Of a DNA stretch of 64,000 bases, positions 41,241 through 56,519 are shown one piece after another (position 1 is the stretch's first letter; every line of letters starts with the position of its first letter). The DNA is from Cristatella mucedo. Its lineage: Eukaryota > Bryozoa > Phylactolaemata > Cristatellidae. A program made the translations under genes and the position numbers. The stretch is from NCBI GenBank assembly GCA_009760855.2, contig WPIO01000008.1:9909001-9973000 (forward strand), read 5' to 3'. Below the pieces are notes generated by a model. It saw nothing but the letters and a program-made list of their open reading frames with translations, ran no database searches and had not been told where the DNA came from.

Positions 41241-43880
41241 TTCCCTGATGCACTGCTCCAGCTCCGGCTCATGGCCTGTCCCAGTACCACCCCGCTCCGG
41301 TCCTTCTCCTGCCTCTGCATCTCATGCTACTCTTGCACCAACAGTTATGCTTATCCTACTTCAATCCTGGTCGCACTCTTACCCTGCTTATGCTCCTGTT
41401 ACTGCTCCTAACCCTGATTCTGCTCCTGCTACTGCTCCTGCCGTGACTCTGCTCCTGCCCTGATTCTGCTCCGGTACCATTTTCGGTCACGACTGCTCCA
41501 TCAGGCAAATGGCTGTACTCTGCCACATCCCCATAAGTCATCAGTTCGGTAGTAGATGACATCGTTACGAGCGATAACTTGCAATCCCGGCAGGCGATGT
41601 GCCAAGGCTCGGTCAGGCTGGCCTTTGCTGCATACAAGCGTTGGCCACATGGGTACGGCGCCAGAGTAAAGCCGCTAATTAGCTTGGACGTAATTACCTG
41701 CTCTGCTGTTTGCCGACCAGGAGCATCGCACCAAAAGGTCGCGGTCTCTTAGAGAGAGTGCCCATCCAATGTTCCGCTTAGTATCGGCAACCGCAAGCCC
41801 TTCATATGTGTGCAGTTCTAGCAATATTTCGCTGGCCTCCATGAGAAAACACGAGTTAAATTGCGACCCAGATGGTTCGCATGAATCTGTAGAGCAGCTA
41901 CTTGATATACTTAAATTCATTCCATGGTTAAATGCAGGCAAGCAACTAGTTCCTGTGAGACTAGTTATTGCGACTGGATTTGCACCGATATTGGCGAGTT
42001 CGGGGTGCTTAATGCTCTCTTCGATATTACGAGCTCATCGGCGCTGCAGCTGCTTTAGTGCATAGTGCCAGGCTCAGCTGCCAGGCAGTCATAGCTTTCG
42101 ACGGTGCGACCCAGCTAAAACTTTTCGCCGCTTCTGGACAATGGCAGTCGCCACATCGGATCCGGAGCTGCTGCCTGATCATGCGATCGAGTTTCGTGCT
42201 TATGTCCCGCAGATGACTGGTGCATCGACAAAGCTGCCGACTGACCAGCACCATCCAAATGGCTCACTTTGCATATCGTGTGTATCAACATTCTTAATTC
42301 TTGTGAGACTCTGTTTGCCCAAAGCTCGCAGCCGTAGCGAGGACTTTTGAAGAGGATCTGTGACCTTCATTTAAAAATGGAGAGAGAGAAGGGAAGGTGC
42401 ACGATATTCAACCTTCCACACATCAACTCACCGAGCATGCAAGGAGTGGATGCACTTTATTCCAAAAGCGCCAAACTAACTTCTAACACTCGAGCGGTAA
42501 CTGTTTTGCCGAGCCATCCTTGCTGATCTTTCTTAGCTTCGCCACGGATGCGAACATAACCGTTACTGATGGTTCACAGCACCTGCACCCTATTCATAAA
42601 ACAAGAACACCTTAAAAGCGATGAGGGAGCAGCAGTGTGTGGCCAGGAGGCGATCAGCTTCACCAGTTTCTTGTCGACAAGATTTGGCTAGCTCAGTCGG
42701 ACGAGCAAGAGCTACTCGCAGCTACCAATGTACTGAGTGTACAGAGTACAGAGTCTAGATTGCCGTGCTGCAGCTATTGCCCTGCGGTTCGCCTGCTAGG
42801 CATGTCGTACGGCTTGTTTCCATGTAGAGGTTCCGGCGGCGGAAGCTTGGTGGAGAGGCTCCGGATTCACCTGCTCGCTGCTCGAAACAATTTCGAGCGC
42901 TCTATGTCACGGCAAAAAGTCACCGGCCTCCGACTAGCAGACACACTCGACGTGCTTTCGAGAGCCGCCTCTCGGTCGGCCTCATCAGCCTGCCTCAAAG
43001 AGTGCCGGGGGGGGGGGTCGGGAGACCCGGATAGGCTAGGTGAGAGTACGGAAGGCAGCCGTTGGACGGCTGCCCGGTCTCCACAATCCCTCACCAGTAA
43101 GTGCCGCTGGCACCCCACCTGGTGGCAGGTGCTGACACGGAGCGCCCAAAGCCGGCGGAATCCCTCGCAACAAGCGTCCCGAGCCGTCTCTAGCCTGCCG
43201 GTCACGCGCCGGCCTGCGAGCTCGGCAGCTGCATCAGTGCCGGGAGGGGGCTGAAGACTTCTGGGTCATTAAAGGGGTGTTTTGCGGAGCCAGATAGGAA
43301 CTGCCCATTTCCGGGTCGGCATCCGTGCTGGTTGCAGCCGGCCTCAGTCCGTACCGAGACCTCACGCTGGCCTAATACATGATGCCTTTTAGCGGTACTC
43401 GAAGCCGCACGCACTCCTCGGGTTCTCGGTCGCTGGGTCCATCTGCTAGTTGCTCCGATTTCATTGCTGTCTTAATGAGGGAAATGTTGTCGATTGAAGG
43501 TCATCCGCCAGCTGTATTCGAAAAGCAGTGCAACGGGTGATGCGTACTCTAATGGTTGGCCATCCACATTGCTCCAACACACGTCGAGAACGTGGCAGCT
43601 GCGCAGCTCACGGTTATTCGATTCTTCCGAATTTCTTTATGTAGAAAACAGCCCACACGCTTTCGACTGCCTCGGTACGACCACGTAAAGCAATTTCGAA
43701 GAGCTACCAGTCGCCGGGCGATTGGTAAAGCAGGGCAGTGCACCGTGAGTATGGACTGCGAGCTTTGCCGCTGAATTAGAACTGAGCCCCTCATGAAATA
43801 GCCGTGATACGCCGTGGCTTGTGAGCAGCACGATGTGTTATTATCTAAGAACGAGACTGAAACGAATCTGACTTTTGACG
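41241..43880. other. Host DNA, no supported gene
   Basis: Several ORFs of 60-205 codons overlap on both strands in this GC-rich stretch (the longest is 42,637-43,254), but none has a domain, a recognised repeat match or consistent splice sites. A G run at about 43,009-43,018 and a short TCCTGC-rich part (41,390-41,470) are noted. A decayed retroelement is possible. Confidence 0.35.
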
Positions 43881-43889
43881 CGGCCGTTA

Positions 43890-44165
43890 TGTATCTCCGT
43901 GTGTAACTCAAAAAAAGCCACAAAACTATGTAGTTGTTACGCAGGAGAGTTTTATATTGCGAGCTCGCAGCTTTAAGCAACTTTCAGTACATATTCGGTA
44001 GCCAGCAGACTTCAAGTCATGCAGCAAATAAAAAATGACAACCACGGCGGAGTCAGGAGAGCAGCTGAGGTAGTGAGTAGCATGAAGTAGCAGTTTAGGA
44101 CGGTTGGAAATGATGTGCCATAGCCGGCCGCAGGAGAATAGTTGTCGTTTCTTAAGAAATATATA
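43890..44165 (-). mobile_element. LINE family A 3' fragment
   Basis: Minus-strand words NDNYSPAAGYGTSFPTVLNC and the terminal TCTCCGTGTGTAACTC parallel the end of the family A ORF and its 3' end. It has frameshifts. Confidence 0.7.
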
Positions 44166-44249
44166 TTGGGGCTGACAGCATCGGGCTGACCACAGTGGCT
44201 CTCTTGAAGCACCGGTTTGCACAGCTGACCCTGTGCAAGCCACCTCTAT

Positions 44250-44398
44250 GTTACGCTTGTTATTCATTGAGCATCCTACCACTACTAATAAGATCGTGCT
44301 TCTTTTACAGCAATGTAAAGTGCCTAGAAAGAGATTGAGTTCTGTGAAGACGCTATAACAAATGTATTATTATCATTTGTGTTATTATTATTGTTGAC
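44250..44398 (+). mobile_element. LINE family B 3' terminal piece
   Basis: CAGCAATGTAAAGTGCCTAG AAAGAGATTGAGTTC, followed by a degenerate (ATT)n tail. Only the last 150 bases of family B are present. Confidence 0.7.
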
Positions 44399-44799
44399 AG
44401 TCTGCCTGTTGGGAGTCCTAGTGCCGAGCACGATCTGCTGTAAGCCTTTTGGAGAGTCTGCTGGAAACCACCTTCGTATCAGCCGTAATATATAGCCTAG
44501 TGTATGTGTTTTTGTACCAAGGTGTGGTTGCTAGCTCTTCGTGCACAATATCGAGTGTTGCATCTTTATTGTTGGCATATTGCGAGCTTCATTCAGGTCT
44601 TAGCACATTGTACGCGCTGTGCCGCTACCCGAACTGGTGAGGGTCTCGCGGTCACGACAGCGAAACAGTCTTCCTACTCGTTCGGATAAGCCTGAAAAGT
44701 TGTGCTGCGTTTTGTTCAGAGAGTCATAGTGAAAACTCATTTATGATGAGCAGCTGCGCAAAAAGGCTCGTCTACCAACAATGGATAGAAAATCTTAAT

Positions 44800-45560
44800 A
44801 ATAATAATAATGTACTTGATAAAGCGCCCTCATAGAACTCAATCTCTTTCTAGGCGCTTTACATTTGCTGCAAAGTGAAATGCAAATGAATGGTAAGTAA
44901 AATCATGATTGAAAAATAAACAAATGAATAATATGGTTAGGGGTGACATGCACAGTGTCAGCATGCAAATGTGGTTAGTGGCAGCATGCACAGTGTCAGC
45001 ACTCATAAGCACATCAAGGACGAATCACAGGGACCCATTAAATGCTGTCCTAAATAGGTGTGTTTTTAAGTTTCTTTTAAATGTGGTCAGGTTAGGGAAT
45101 GTTCTGACGCCGGTTGGGAGGGAGTTCCAGGCTTTGGGAGCATATGAACTAAATGCACGGTCTCCAAAGTATTTAAGGTTTGTATGAGGTATTTCTAGAC
45201 TGTTGGATTCCGAAAAGCGGGTGGTACGATGCTTGGCCTGATGGGGTAGTATATCTGAGAGATAGGCTGGAGCCATAGAATGAAGGGACCTAAAAGTGAG
45301 CGACAAAACCTCGAAGTCAATCCGTTGCTTGACAGGTAGTCAGTGCAGGTCGGCGAGAAGTGGAGTAATGTGGCAACTGCGACGCTCACGACAGACAAGC
45401 CTAGCTGCGGACTTTTGCACCAGCTGCAATCGCCTAATCGCACATGCTGGTAGGCCAGTAAGCAGTGAGTTGCAGAAGTCGAGACGGGATGTGACGAATG
45501 CATGGACCAACTTAGACGTGGTATCCTTATCTGAACAAGCCCGAATTTTAGCAATGTAAT
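44800..45560 (-). mobile_element. LINE family B, best 3' copy
   Basis: It begins with the (ATT)n tail complement (44,799-44,815), passes through the whole 3' untranslated region and then the C-terminal ORF on the minus strand. 45,025-45,306 is open, with MSLTFRSLHSMAPAYLSDIL, KYFGDRAFSSYAPKAWNSLP and FPNLTTFKRNLKTHLF, the classic end of CR1/L2-like reverse transcriptases. Upstream (45,195-45,554) the frame is shifted. It is the reference for the shorter family B pieces in this window. Confidence 0.8.
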
Positions 45561-45650
45561 GAAGCTTGGGCTTCAGGCAATATTTGCCTCGAGACTTGCA
45601 GACTAATTTTCCGATAAAGACCTGCTCCTAACGGCATGTATGAAGGTAGG
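45561..45650. other. Short host spacer
   Basis: Ninety bases without a feature between the LINE and the ATGT array. Confidence 0.4.
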
Positions 45651-45691
45651 TACTATGTATGTATGTATGTATGTATGTATGTATATTTGCA

Positions 45692-45751
<60 letters not shown>

Positions 45752-46005
45752 CATTCGTATGGATGAAAGTATGTATGTATGTATGTACGTCTGTTTGTCT
45801 ATATGTCTGTGTGTAGGAATGGATGTATAAATGTATCTATGTATGTACGCGTGAAAGTATCATGTATTATGAATTTATGTATGTATTTTGTATGTATGTA
45901 CGTATCTATGCATGTGTGTATGCATGTATGTATGTATCTATGTATCTATGTATGTATGCATGTATGAATGTATGTATGTGTGTATGCGTGCATGTATGTA
46001 TGTAC
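45651..46005. repeat. (ATGT)n array with AT core
   Basis: Tetranucleotide ATGT repeats with a pure AT stretch at about 45,697-45,723 and degenerate variants. It is followed directly by a LINE family A 3' end. The Tyr/Val/Cys-Met repeat ORFs across it are artefacts. Confidence 0.9.
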
Positions 46006-46165
46006 GTTTCTCCGTATGTAGCTCCAGAGAGCTACAAAGACTACGTGCGTGTTAGGCAGGAGACTGAATAGACCTTGAATTCGCCATAGAAAACTCGTGC
46101 CGTAACATTGCCACCTAGTCCTTATGGCTTTCTAGAATTACAGATAGAGATGCATAAAACTAGCA
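46006..46165. mobile_element. Inverted pair of LINE family A 3' termini
   Basis: 46,008-46,062 reads as the complement of the family A 3' end (TTTCTCCGTATGTAGCTCCA GAGAGCT). 46,085-46,150 reads as its direct sense (ACTCGTGCCGTAACATTGCC, CTTATGGCTTTCTAGAATTA CAGA). The two face each other across about 20 bases. Confidence 0.5.
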
Positions 46166-46879
46166 TTGGTTAGAACGTCGCACTCGGCAGCTCTGCGTCC
46201 TGTCATCAATCCTGAAGTGGCAACAACTCCAAACCAGCCCCGAACCAGCCGGCTGCTGTAAATGCATGGGATCGGGGTCGTAGGGGCCACAGCTGCTGGC
46301 CATGGCGCTTGTATATCACTGCCCAGGTCGTGGCTTCGACACCTGCGGTGGCTATACTAGCTACTGCAAGAGCACTGCTAACCACCACGGCTCTTCCGCC
46401 GCTGTATAATGGAACTGTTTAAATCGAATCAGCAGACCGATCTTCGGGAGCGAATGCACTACGAGAGTACACAAAATGTAACGGCGGCAGATCTAAAGTA
46501 GTTAGCGCACGTATTCGCTGGATGCCCTGTGGTTCACGCCTTGCTCGCCAGGCTTTCGACGCGAATCACAGTCTCGCTAGCGGGCTCCAATAATCCGCCT
46601 ACGCTTATTACCAACCCTTCGCGCACATCACACGAGCAGCGATGCTGTAGCAGCGAGCGCTAGCGGTGCACCACCAATTAGGGTGGCCACAAGACCGTCG
46701 AGTCGCCGCCACCGCCGAGAGTTAGCCGCGAATGCGCCGCTGCACATGGCGAGCAAGCGTAGTACATGGCGAGCTCACTCAGGATGGCGCTGATAGCGTA
46801 GGCCAGCGAGCCCGCACCACGTCGCCCAGGCCCGCCGGCCGGAAGAGCGGCTCCGTCAGCGGATCCTCGGGATACCACG
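46166..46879. other. Host DNA, SINE-like words, no gene supported
   Basis: 46,165-46,390 has words such as GGTTAGAACGTCGCACTCGG and AGGTCGTGGCTTCGACACCT, the latter like a tRNA B box, so an old tRNA-derived SINE is possible. The rest is GC-rich without a recognised product. Confidence 0.3.
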
Positions 46880-47870
46880 ACCATCCGCAGCGAGCTCGTC
46901 AGGTAGATCGGCTCGAGCACTTTTTCCGGCAGTGGCCTTATTTCCGTTGCGTCCATGTTGGTGAGCAGGCGGTAGTCTCTCTTTGCCCTGTTATCCAGCG
47001 GCTGCGCGATGTCGATGGATAACGAGAGCAGCCTCTCCCAGATGACAGTGTAAATTTCGTAGAAAGCGTCTAAAGCGAAGAGAAGCAGCCATGCACCAAT
47101 CGATTCGCGATCACCGCTGCCGCTGCCGCTGCCGCCGCCCAAGCCCGCCGAATGACGTCGAAGCACGAGCTCACCAATTCTCGCCGCTCTCTGCCACCGC
47201 TCGCAGTAGGCTTGCGTGATTTTGCGGCGCCCTCCCGCCCGCGACTGGTCGACTAATTTCGATGCATGGACTCACTACTCCTCAAGTGTCTCCACAGTAG
47301 CCACCTCTTCTTTTCACCTCGTCACGCTTTGCTCTCCTCTCACTAGGCGCTCTCCACTCCTCCTCCTCCCACCTTTCACTATATGCTCCTCAACTCCTCC
47401 TCTTACCCCGAGATCGCCCCTCCTCCTCTCAACCCGAGCTCTCTGCTCCTCCTCTTACTCCGAGATCGCCGCTCCTCCTCTAAACCCACGCTCTCTGCTC
47501 CTTGTCTCACCCCGTGACCCCCGCATTGGCCGCCGCGATGCTGTCTACCTTTTGTGACGTTCCGCACGACCAGCCACGAGTAGTACTGGTCGCTTATCTT
47601 AAAGCTGAACGCCTTCATGGCGGGCTGTCTGACCATTTTTTCCACTGCACGTCGGGAACGTGTCCACTACACGTCGGGAATCTCCCTGTCCCCTCGCTAG
47701 GTCACCGTCACCGTCTGCTCGCCAGGACCGGGCTGGAGTTCGCAGAACTCGCTCTCGCGCGTCGAGTGCCACGGCCGGCAGGCCTCACTGCCACAGCTGA
47801 TGAAGCGCGCTGGGATGTTGGAGAACACCTTGCCCGCCGGCGTGAACGTCGACTGGCACCAGCCGTGCGT
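46880..47870 (-). CDS. Possible exons of an unidentified host gene
   Basis: Three minus-strand segments look coding by composition and splice context. 47,698-47,870 encodes a Cys-containing stretch (CTHGWCQSTFTPAGKVFSN, FISCGSEACRPWHSTRES). 47,560-47,660 encodes MKAFSFKISDQYYSWLVVRN followed by a GTAGAC donor-like end. 46,885-47,075 follows a CGCTTTAG acceptor-like site and encodes YEIYTVIWERLLSLSIDIAQ and PLPEKVLEPIYLTSSLRMVV before a GTATCC donor-like site. The spacing suits a multi-exon gene with an extracellular Cys-rich part. No family is recognised and exon limits are unproven, so only the general region is reported. Confidence 0.3.
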
Positions 47871-47954
47871 ACATGTCGTATTGCGTACGTGTTGTAGCAC
47901 GCCGTCACTAGCCGATCTTCCATCGCGACTCGTCCTCGGCCGCACCGCCGCCAA

Positions 47955-48281
47955 GCCAGACGCTCACCGACGCCTGCGCCCTGCCGCGAGAAGAGGCTGT
48001 GACAGGCGCCTCTCGAGGCGGCCGCTGGCCAGCGAGCACAGCACGGCGCCCACCCGGCTTGCTTGCACGCTTTCGCGCCAGCGCCCGGCTCCCGGGCGAC
48101 CGTCCAGACGCCGAACGAGAGAGGGCCACTGAGCGGTCGGCTCGCGGTTTTGCTTCCCATCCGAAGGACCCGGGCTCCGAGCGTGCGCCGCCACGATGAT
48201 TAGGCGTTATATATGACACTGGGGTCTTTACAGCGCTCAAGGCCTGGGTGGATTCGGGCGCGCATTCTGCTATAAGCAGAG
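47955..48281. other. GC-rich host DNA before microsatellite
   Basis: Open frames on both strands are explained by the GC content. It may hold an upstream exon of the minus-strand candidate gene, but nothing defines it. Confidence 0.3.
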
Positions 48282-48575
<294 letters not shown>

Positions 48576-49983
48576 TGTAGCGCCCTGCTAGGCTTGGCTG
48601 AATTTTAGCGCAAACAAGAGCTGTTCGGAGGCGGGCTAGAACTCCTTTGTCCTGGAGCAGTGAGCTAGAGAGGAGCGTCAATGCGGTTAGAGAGGAAGCG
48701 CTTAAGAGCAAGCCAGGAAGCTCTCTGACCAGCGGTGACGATTTGGCCTTTAGAATTGGTCCGATACCCGCGGGAGCTGCTGATTGATGGTGGCTGGCCT
48801 GTCAACCTTCGCCATCACTCTGTCCAAAAAGAATCGTCTGGAACCCATTCGCCATTCAAGCTGGACAGAGGGGACATTCCAGTGGCCTAGTGCCGGTATT
48901 AATTCCTTACCGTAATGGGCCCTGGTGTCGGGCCCAATACCACTAAGCTTTTGCCCCATTGTCTCAGCTAAGTATTTAAGAGTCGAGCGACGCTCGCTCT
49001 GGGCCTCGTGTTTTTGGTCTCTTCTGGTCTTCTGTCCGGCTCTGCGCTTCGACGCCGTCGGGCACTCGTTCTCTGAAAGCGAGGGAGGAGGGCGGGCTGT
49101 CCGCCGATGATGGACGGAACAGGAAAAGACAGTGCTAGGAGGATTTGGTGGACTCCACCGAATACGGTCGTATCGCGCCCGAGCTGGCATTCTGTGTTTC
49201 TTCTGTGTTTTGTGTGTGCGTGCTAGCACGTGGTCTCGGCATAGGGATTTGCCGGTGCGAGCTAGGCGTAGTTGACGTGTGTGGAGGCCTAGTTCTCCGG
49301 TTAGGGTTTAGGCTCCAGTTCGAGCTCCGTCTATTTGGGTAGTTCCCCAGTATAGACGTAAGTAGTGTAAGTGTGGAGACGTGTTTCCTCCGCAAGATTG
49401 CTTGAGGTGGCGTGTGTGGAGTATTCCTGCCACACTGGTGGAAACCGAGTCCTAGTTCTCCGGTTAGGGTTTAGGCTCTGGTTCGGGCTCCGTCTATTTG
49501 GGTCGTTTCCCATTATACACGTAAGCAGCCCCAGTGTGGAGAAGTATTTCCTCCGCAAGAGTGCTTGAGGTGGCGTGTGTGGAGTATTCCTGTCGCACTG
49601 GTGGAAACCGAGTCCTAGTTCTCCGGTTAGGGTATAGGCTCCGGTTCGCGCCTCAGTGTGGAGAAGTATTCCCTCCGCAAGAGTGTTGGTGCTGTTGAGA
49701 ACGTGCGAGGAGTGTGGAGATAAAGCTGAACTAGACGCGCAGCGACTTTGTGCGCTTGCGAATAAAGTTCAGTAAAATCCCCAATTTGTGTGTCTCGCTT
49801 TCCAATTCATGCCGCCGACTCGCGACCCCCTTTAGTAACGGTAAGCCGGTCGGCGCCAGAAACGCTCGATTTGTTGCGGCCAGCTTATTGCGCGCAGGCG
49901 CGAACCGAACGGCAGTAGGCGCAAGGCTACGCCGGTAGGTAAGCGGCAGGTCAAGCCTACCCCGCCAAGCCTTCGGCGTTACA
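48576..49983 (+). mobile_element. Solo LTR candidate (Ty3/gypsy-like)
   Basis: A 1,408-bp block starts TGTAGCGCCCTGC and ends CTTCGGCGTTACA, giving TG...CA ends with about 9 matching terminal bases, and longer imperfect inverted ends (AGGCTTGGC versus GCCAAGCCT). A TATA-like TATTTAAG lies at about 48,972 and an AATAAAG signal at about 49,760 near the 3' end, as expected for promoter and polyadenylation parts of an LTR. (ATGT)n sequence lies on both sides. No internal retroviral genes or second LTR are in the window, hence a solo LTR. The short inverted ends could also fit a DNA transposon. Confidence 0.6.
49288..49690 (+). repeat. 163-bp tandem repeats inside the LTR
   Basis: CCTAGTTCTCCGGTTAGGG starts at 49,288, 49,451 and 49,614, an exact 163-base step twice. 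Each unit also contains CCGTCTATTTGGGT, CCTCCGCAAGA and GGCGTGTGTGGAGTATTCCT. The third unit is shortened. Repeats upstream of the polyadenylation signal may act as enhancer-type elements. Confidence 0.9.
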
Positions 49984-50365
49984 TTTGTATATATGTATGT
50001 AAGTATGTATGTATGTACATACGTATGTATGAAAGTATGTATGTATGTATGTATGTATGTATGTATGTATGTATGTATGTGTGTATGTCTGTATTAGGAA
50101 TAGATGTATAAATGTATCTATTTATGTACGCATGAAGTATGTATGTATTATGTATTTGTGTATATATTTTGTATGCATGTATGTATGTACGTATCTATGT
50201 ATGTATGCATGCATGAATGTATGCATGTATGTATGTATCTATGAATCTATGTATCTATGTATCTATGTATCTATGTATGTATGTATGTATGTATGTATGT
50301 ATGAATGAATGTATGTATGTATGAATGAATGCATGTGTGTATGCGTGCATGTATGTACGCACGTT
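49984..50365. repeat. (ATGT)n array, right of LTR
   Basis: Tetranucleotide repeats with variants very like those at 45,651-46,005, again ending at a LINE family A 3' end. Probably the right half of an array split by the LTR. Confidence 0.9.
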
Positions 50366-50735
50366 TCTCCGTCTGTAGCTCCAGAGAGCTATAAAGACTA
50401 CATGCGAGTTAGGCAGGAGAGTTGTGTATAGCCCACTCAGCCTAAGCGGCTTTCGGTACACGTTGGATAGCCGACAGATTTCGTCTCACGAAACAGAGAC
50501 AGGGTGAGAAGCATAGCTGAATTAGGACAGCGGTTGAGATAGTAAGTACCATGGAAGTAGCAGCTCACGACGGCTGGAAAGGATGTGCCGAAGTCGGCAG
50601 CAGGAGAGTAGTTGTCATTACGTAGGAATCTTGGAAGTGAGCTCCACAGTCTAAGACCTGCAGAGTGAAAGCTTCTTTCGCCTGCGGTCTTTAAGCTGAG
50701 TAATGGAGCAGTCACGAGATCGAGCCGAGCTGCGC
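50366..50735 (-). mobile_element. LINE family A 3' fragment
   Basis: The minus strand (50,437-50,742) encodes GERSFHSAGLRLWSSLPRFL, NDNYSPAADFGTSF and [15 protein letters not shown], matching the C-terminus of the 60,758-62,956 ORF with moderate divergence. The 3' end lies at about 50,366 next to the ATGT array. Confidence 0.8.
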
Positions 50736-50744
50736 CGGCCACGA

Positions 50745-51545
50745 TTCGCTAGCCGCCCGCTCGGCCGCTCAGCCGCTGACAAATTGTTGCTGCCAGGTCG
50801 CAGCTCGGGCGGCCCACTAACGCTTAATCCTTAAATCCCACTAACGCTTAATCCGGCCTCTCGTGGGGGCGGTCATGATGCTGCCACGCCCACACGTTTC
50901 ATGCCAAGACCTCGAGCGGTCGCAGACGGTTCAGATGTAGCGGCTGCAGGCACACGGGCGAGCGTGCTCGCCGCCCGCGGCTCACGCCGCCGGATTCTGT
51001 GAGTGAGCTCCAATCTGCGCGGTTTTTCGATCTCGTTTTGAGCTGTCGGAAAGTGGCTACGAGCTGAAGCGTCCCCCCCCCCCCCCCTGTGGCAGCACGT
51101 ACTCGTGAGCCGATGCGCTAGGTCGTTGCTCTGAGCTCGGCAGCTCAGAGTGAGAGCGCACTCAAAGCGAGACTCGCGGTACGTTGAAATCAATCCGAGC
51201 TTAGCTAACTGCAGCTCATTCGACGAGGCCGCCGCCCCCTTCACCAAGAGATCCGGACGTAACTCTCCGAGCCCCATTAGCAGAGCACCCACATGTGCAT
51301 TCAAGCCCAAATATCGAAAGTACTTTGACGTCGCTCATCAACGCTCATTGGATTGTCCTGATTTGGCGTAGTTCTCGAGCGAAGAAAGGGCAACATTGGA
51401 AACGTGAGAGCCTCGGAGTGCTGACGCTAGACCGAAAGCAGCTGCTTGCACCGTCGATTCTGTCAGATTGATTCGTCGTGCAGGGTCCAGCAGTCAAGCG
51501 TCGATCATCATTGACACCATCATCATTGAGGCTAAGAAGCGGTGA
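50745..51545. other. GC-rich upstream region of the GPCR gene
   Basis: It contains a C run (51,064-51,076) and short ORFs without domains. This is the likely promoter and 5' untranslated region of the GPCR gene that starts at 51,550, but no specific element can be pointed to. Confidence 0.35.
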
Positions 51546-51549
51546 AGCA

Positions 51550-54529
<2,980 letters not shown>

Positions 54530-56519
54530 CACTGGCTTCAGAGCGAGCTCTTTAGCTGATGACTGCAACGCGGATAAATACTGACGCTTGCTTCTCGTCA
54601 CCAACACCTGCGACGCAGACAAAATTTTTCGTCACGTTAAGTATTATATTTCTTGGCGAAGTTTTCACTGCGATGAGACTTACAATTCGCACGTGAAATG
54701 ACGCGCCGAGAGTTTACGGTAACACGAAATGATAGAACTGCACTGAATCCCTTGGCGAAAATAGATCCTTAAGATGGCTCGAGAGCTGGCACCCCTTGCG
54801 AATGACTCGGTCAACTGCTTTGTTCCGGCTGTGTTGTAACGGCCCTAAATCGTCGGGCTTTCCGGTTCGGACTGCTTGCCAAGGTGGGCGTTGCATCGCC
54901 AACTCGGACACGCAGCTCGGTTTCGCGACCTTCACTTATCTGTCGTTGGCGAACGTCGGGCTGGCGCGACAAAAAGAAGCTTTAGCCGTCGCACCGCCGT
55001 CTTCTTCCCTGGTCAGAGGTCAAGCGGCGAAGACGACTTTTTACGATCGTCAATCGGCGGTTCGCAGCGAACCGACATCGACGTTGCGGCCGATCTTGTC
55101 GAAGTCGACCTACAGCACACCGCCATTCGACAAAGCTACGCTGCCATAGCCATCTGCGGCACTGCATCTAAAGCTCTCAGGTCTCTCCGAGCGTCTCACC
55201 CAGTAGGACGAGCCCTATTGACAGTGTGCCAATAGGCTTAGACCGTCCCCCACCGCAAGCATCTCGATGATAACTAAGCATTATTCTCGCTCTGTCCGTT
55301 TTCGGCCGGAAGCGACCTAGCGACCTGGTAAAACGGTGACCTGGGGCTGCTCAGCTCGACAGGGTGCTTGGCTACCAAGCAAATCGTGAACGCTCAACTG
55401 TTCATGCTTTGGATTTCCATTTTCAGTAGTTACGAATGTGCCAGCGCTTTAAAGCTGAAACTAGGACAGAGGGGCGGAGCGAGTGCGTCACGGCGAACAG
55501 CAGCCAATGGCAGGGCTGCCAGCCATCCGCTGAGTATTGGCATTGGCTACTGAGAGCTGCTAATCCGAGCACAGCGCGCTAGGTGTCTCCACAGAGTCCG
55601 CTCAGCGGCGGTTTTCTGCTCAAAGTGCAGTTGGTTAAGTTCGTTTTTAAGAGTATGCCGCGCGCATGTATTTTCCGTGCTTTTTGTTTGGCAAGTCTAC
55701 GCAGTCATAGTAAAAGCCACGTTTGCATAGTAGAATGTTAGTTTCACTGCCATCACCAGCTTTTAACTCTCGGGTCGCCACTCAGCAAATCGATTGGGCG
55801 ACCTCCTAGGTGGAAAACAGCTTAATACGCGCAGGAAGTTGTCCCTTTTCGTTAAAAGTCGGCAGCTGTCTGTACAAGCTTCGCGCTATGCAAGCTAGCT
55901 AGAGCTGTTTTGGCCAGAGCTAGCGAGGTAGTCATTGAAGTAGAAGGCAGGCTGGTGCTTGCCGCTCAACGCCTGCTTCGAGTAGCGGTTGCTCAGAATT
56001 CGCGCCGCACAAAGTGTGAGCCACAGAATCGTAAGGTTTGAAGAAAAATTTCAGGAGTGCTGCATTACCGAATCCTGTAATTTCAGCTTACTATAGTCAC
56101 TAGGTGGTTTCACTTTCAGCTACTCACAGCGCTCAACCTTGAACTGCAGGCGAGGCTTTAGCAACTTGTCCGCTTCGTCCAGGCCTCTGGGTGGCCACCT
56201 CGTCCTACGGAAAACTGACGCCGCTGAAAGGTATTTTGTTTGGTTTGTAAACTTGACTATATTTTTCTCCCTGACGAGGCAAACTAATTTTTACCTGTAT
56301 TTCCCTGTAGCTGCGCACAGGTTTGATTCACGTTATTTTTCAGTTGGAATGATGAAAGTAAGGTCAATAAATATGCATATAGAAAGAGTTCTATGAAAAT
56401 AAAAATGCTATGTACACACGTTATAAATAATTGAAAGTTGAAATTTTGATTGTTTAGTAATACCGTGCAAAAATATCAGCACACACACTCACTCGCACAC
56501 TACGGACAATTCAAGGCTG

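Noticed and set aside
40838-41463. Possible Gln/Leu/Ala-rich protein
   Set aside because: The frame is a simple CTG/TGATTG repeat with no non-repetitive coding part.
42637-43254. 205-codon ORF in GC-rich DNA
   Set aside because: Both strands are open here, it has no domain, and the composition alone predicts long frames.
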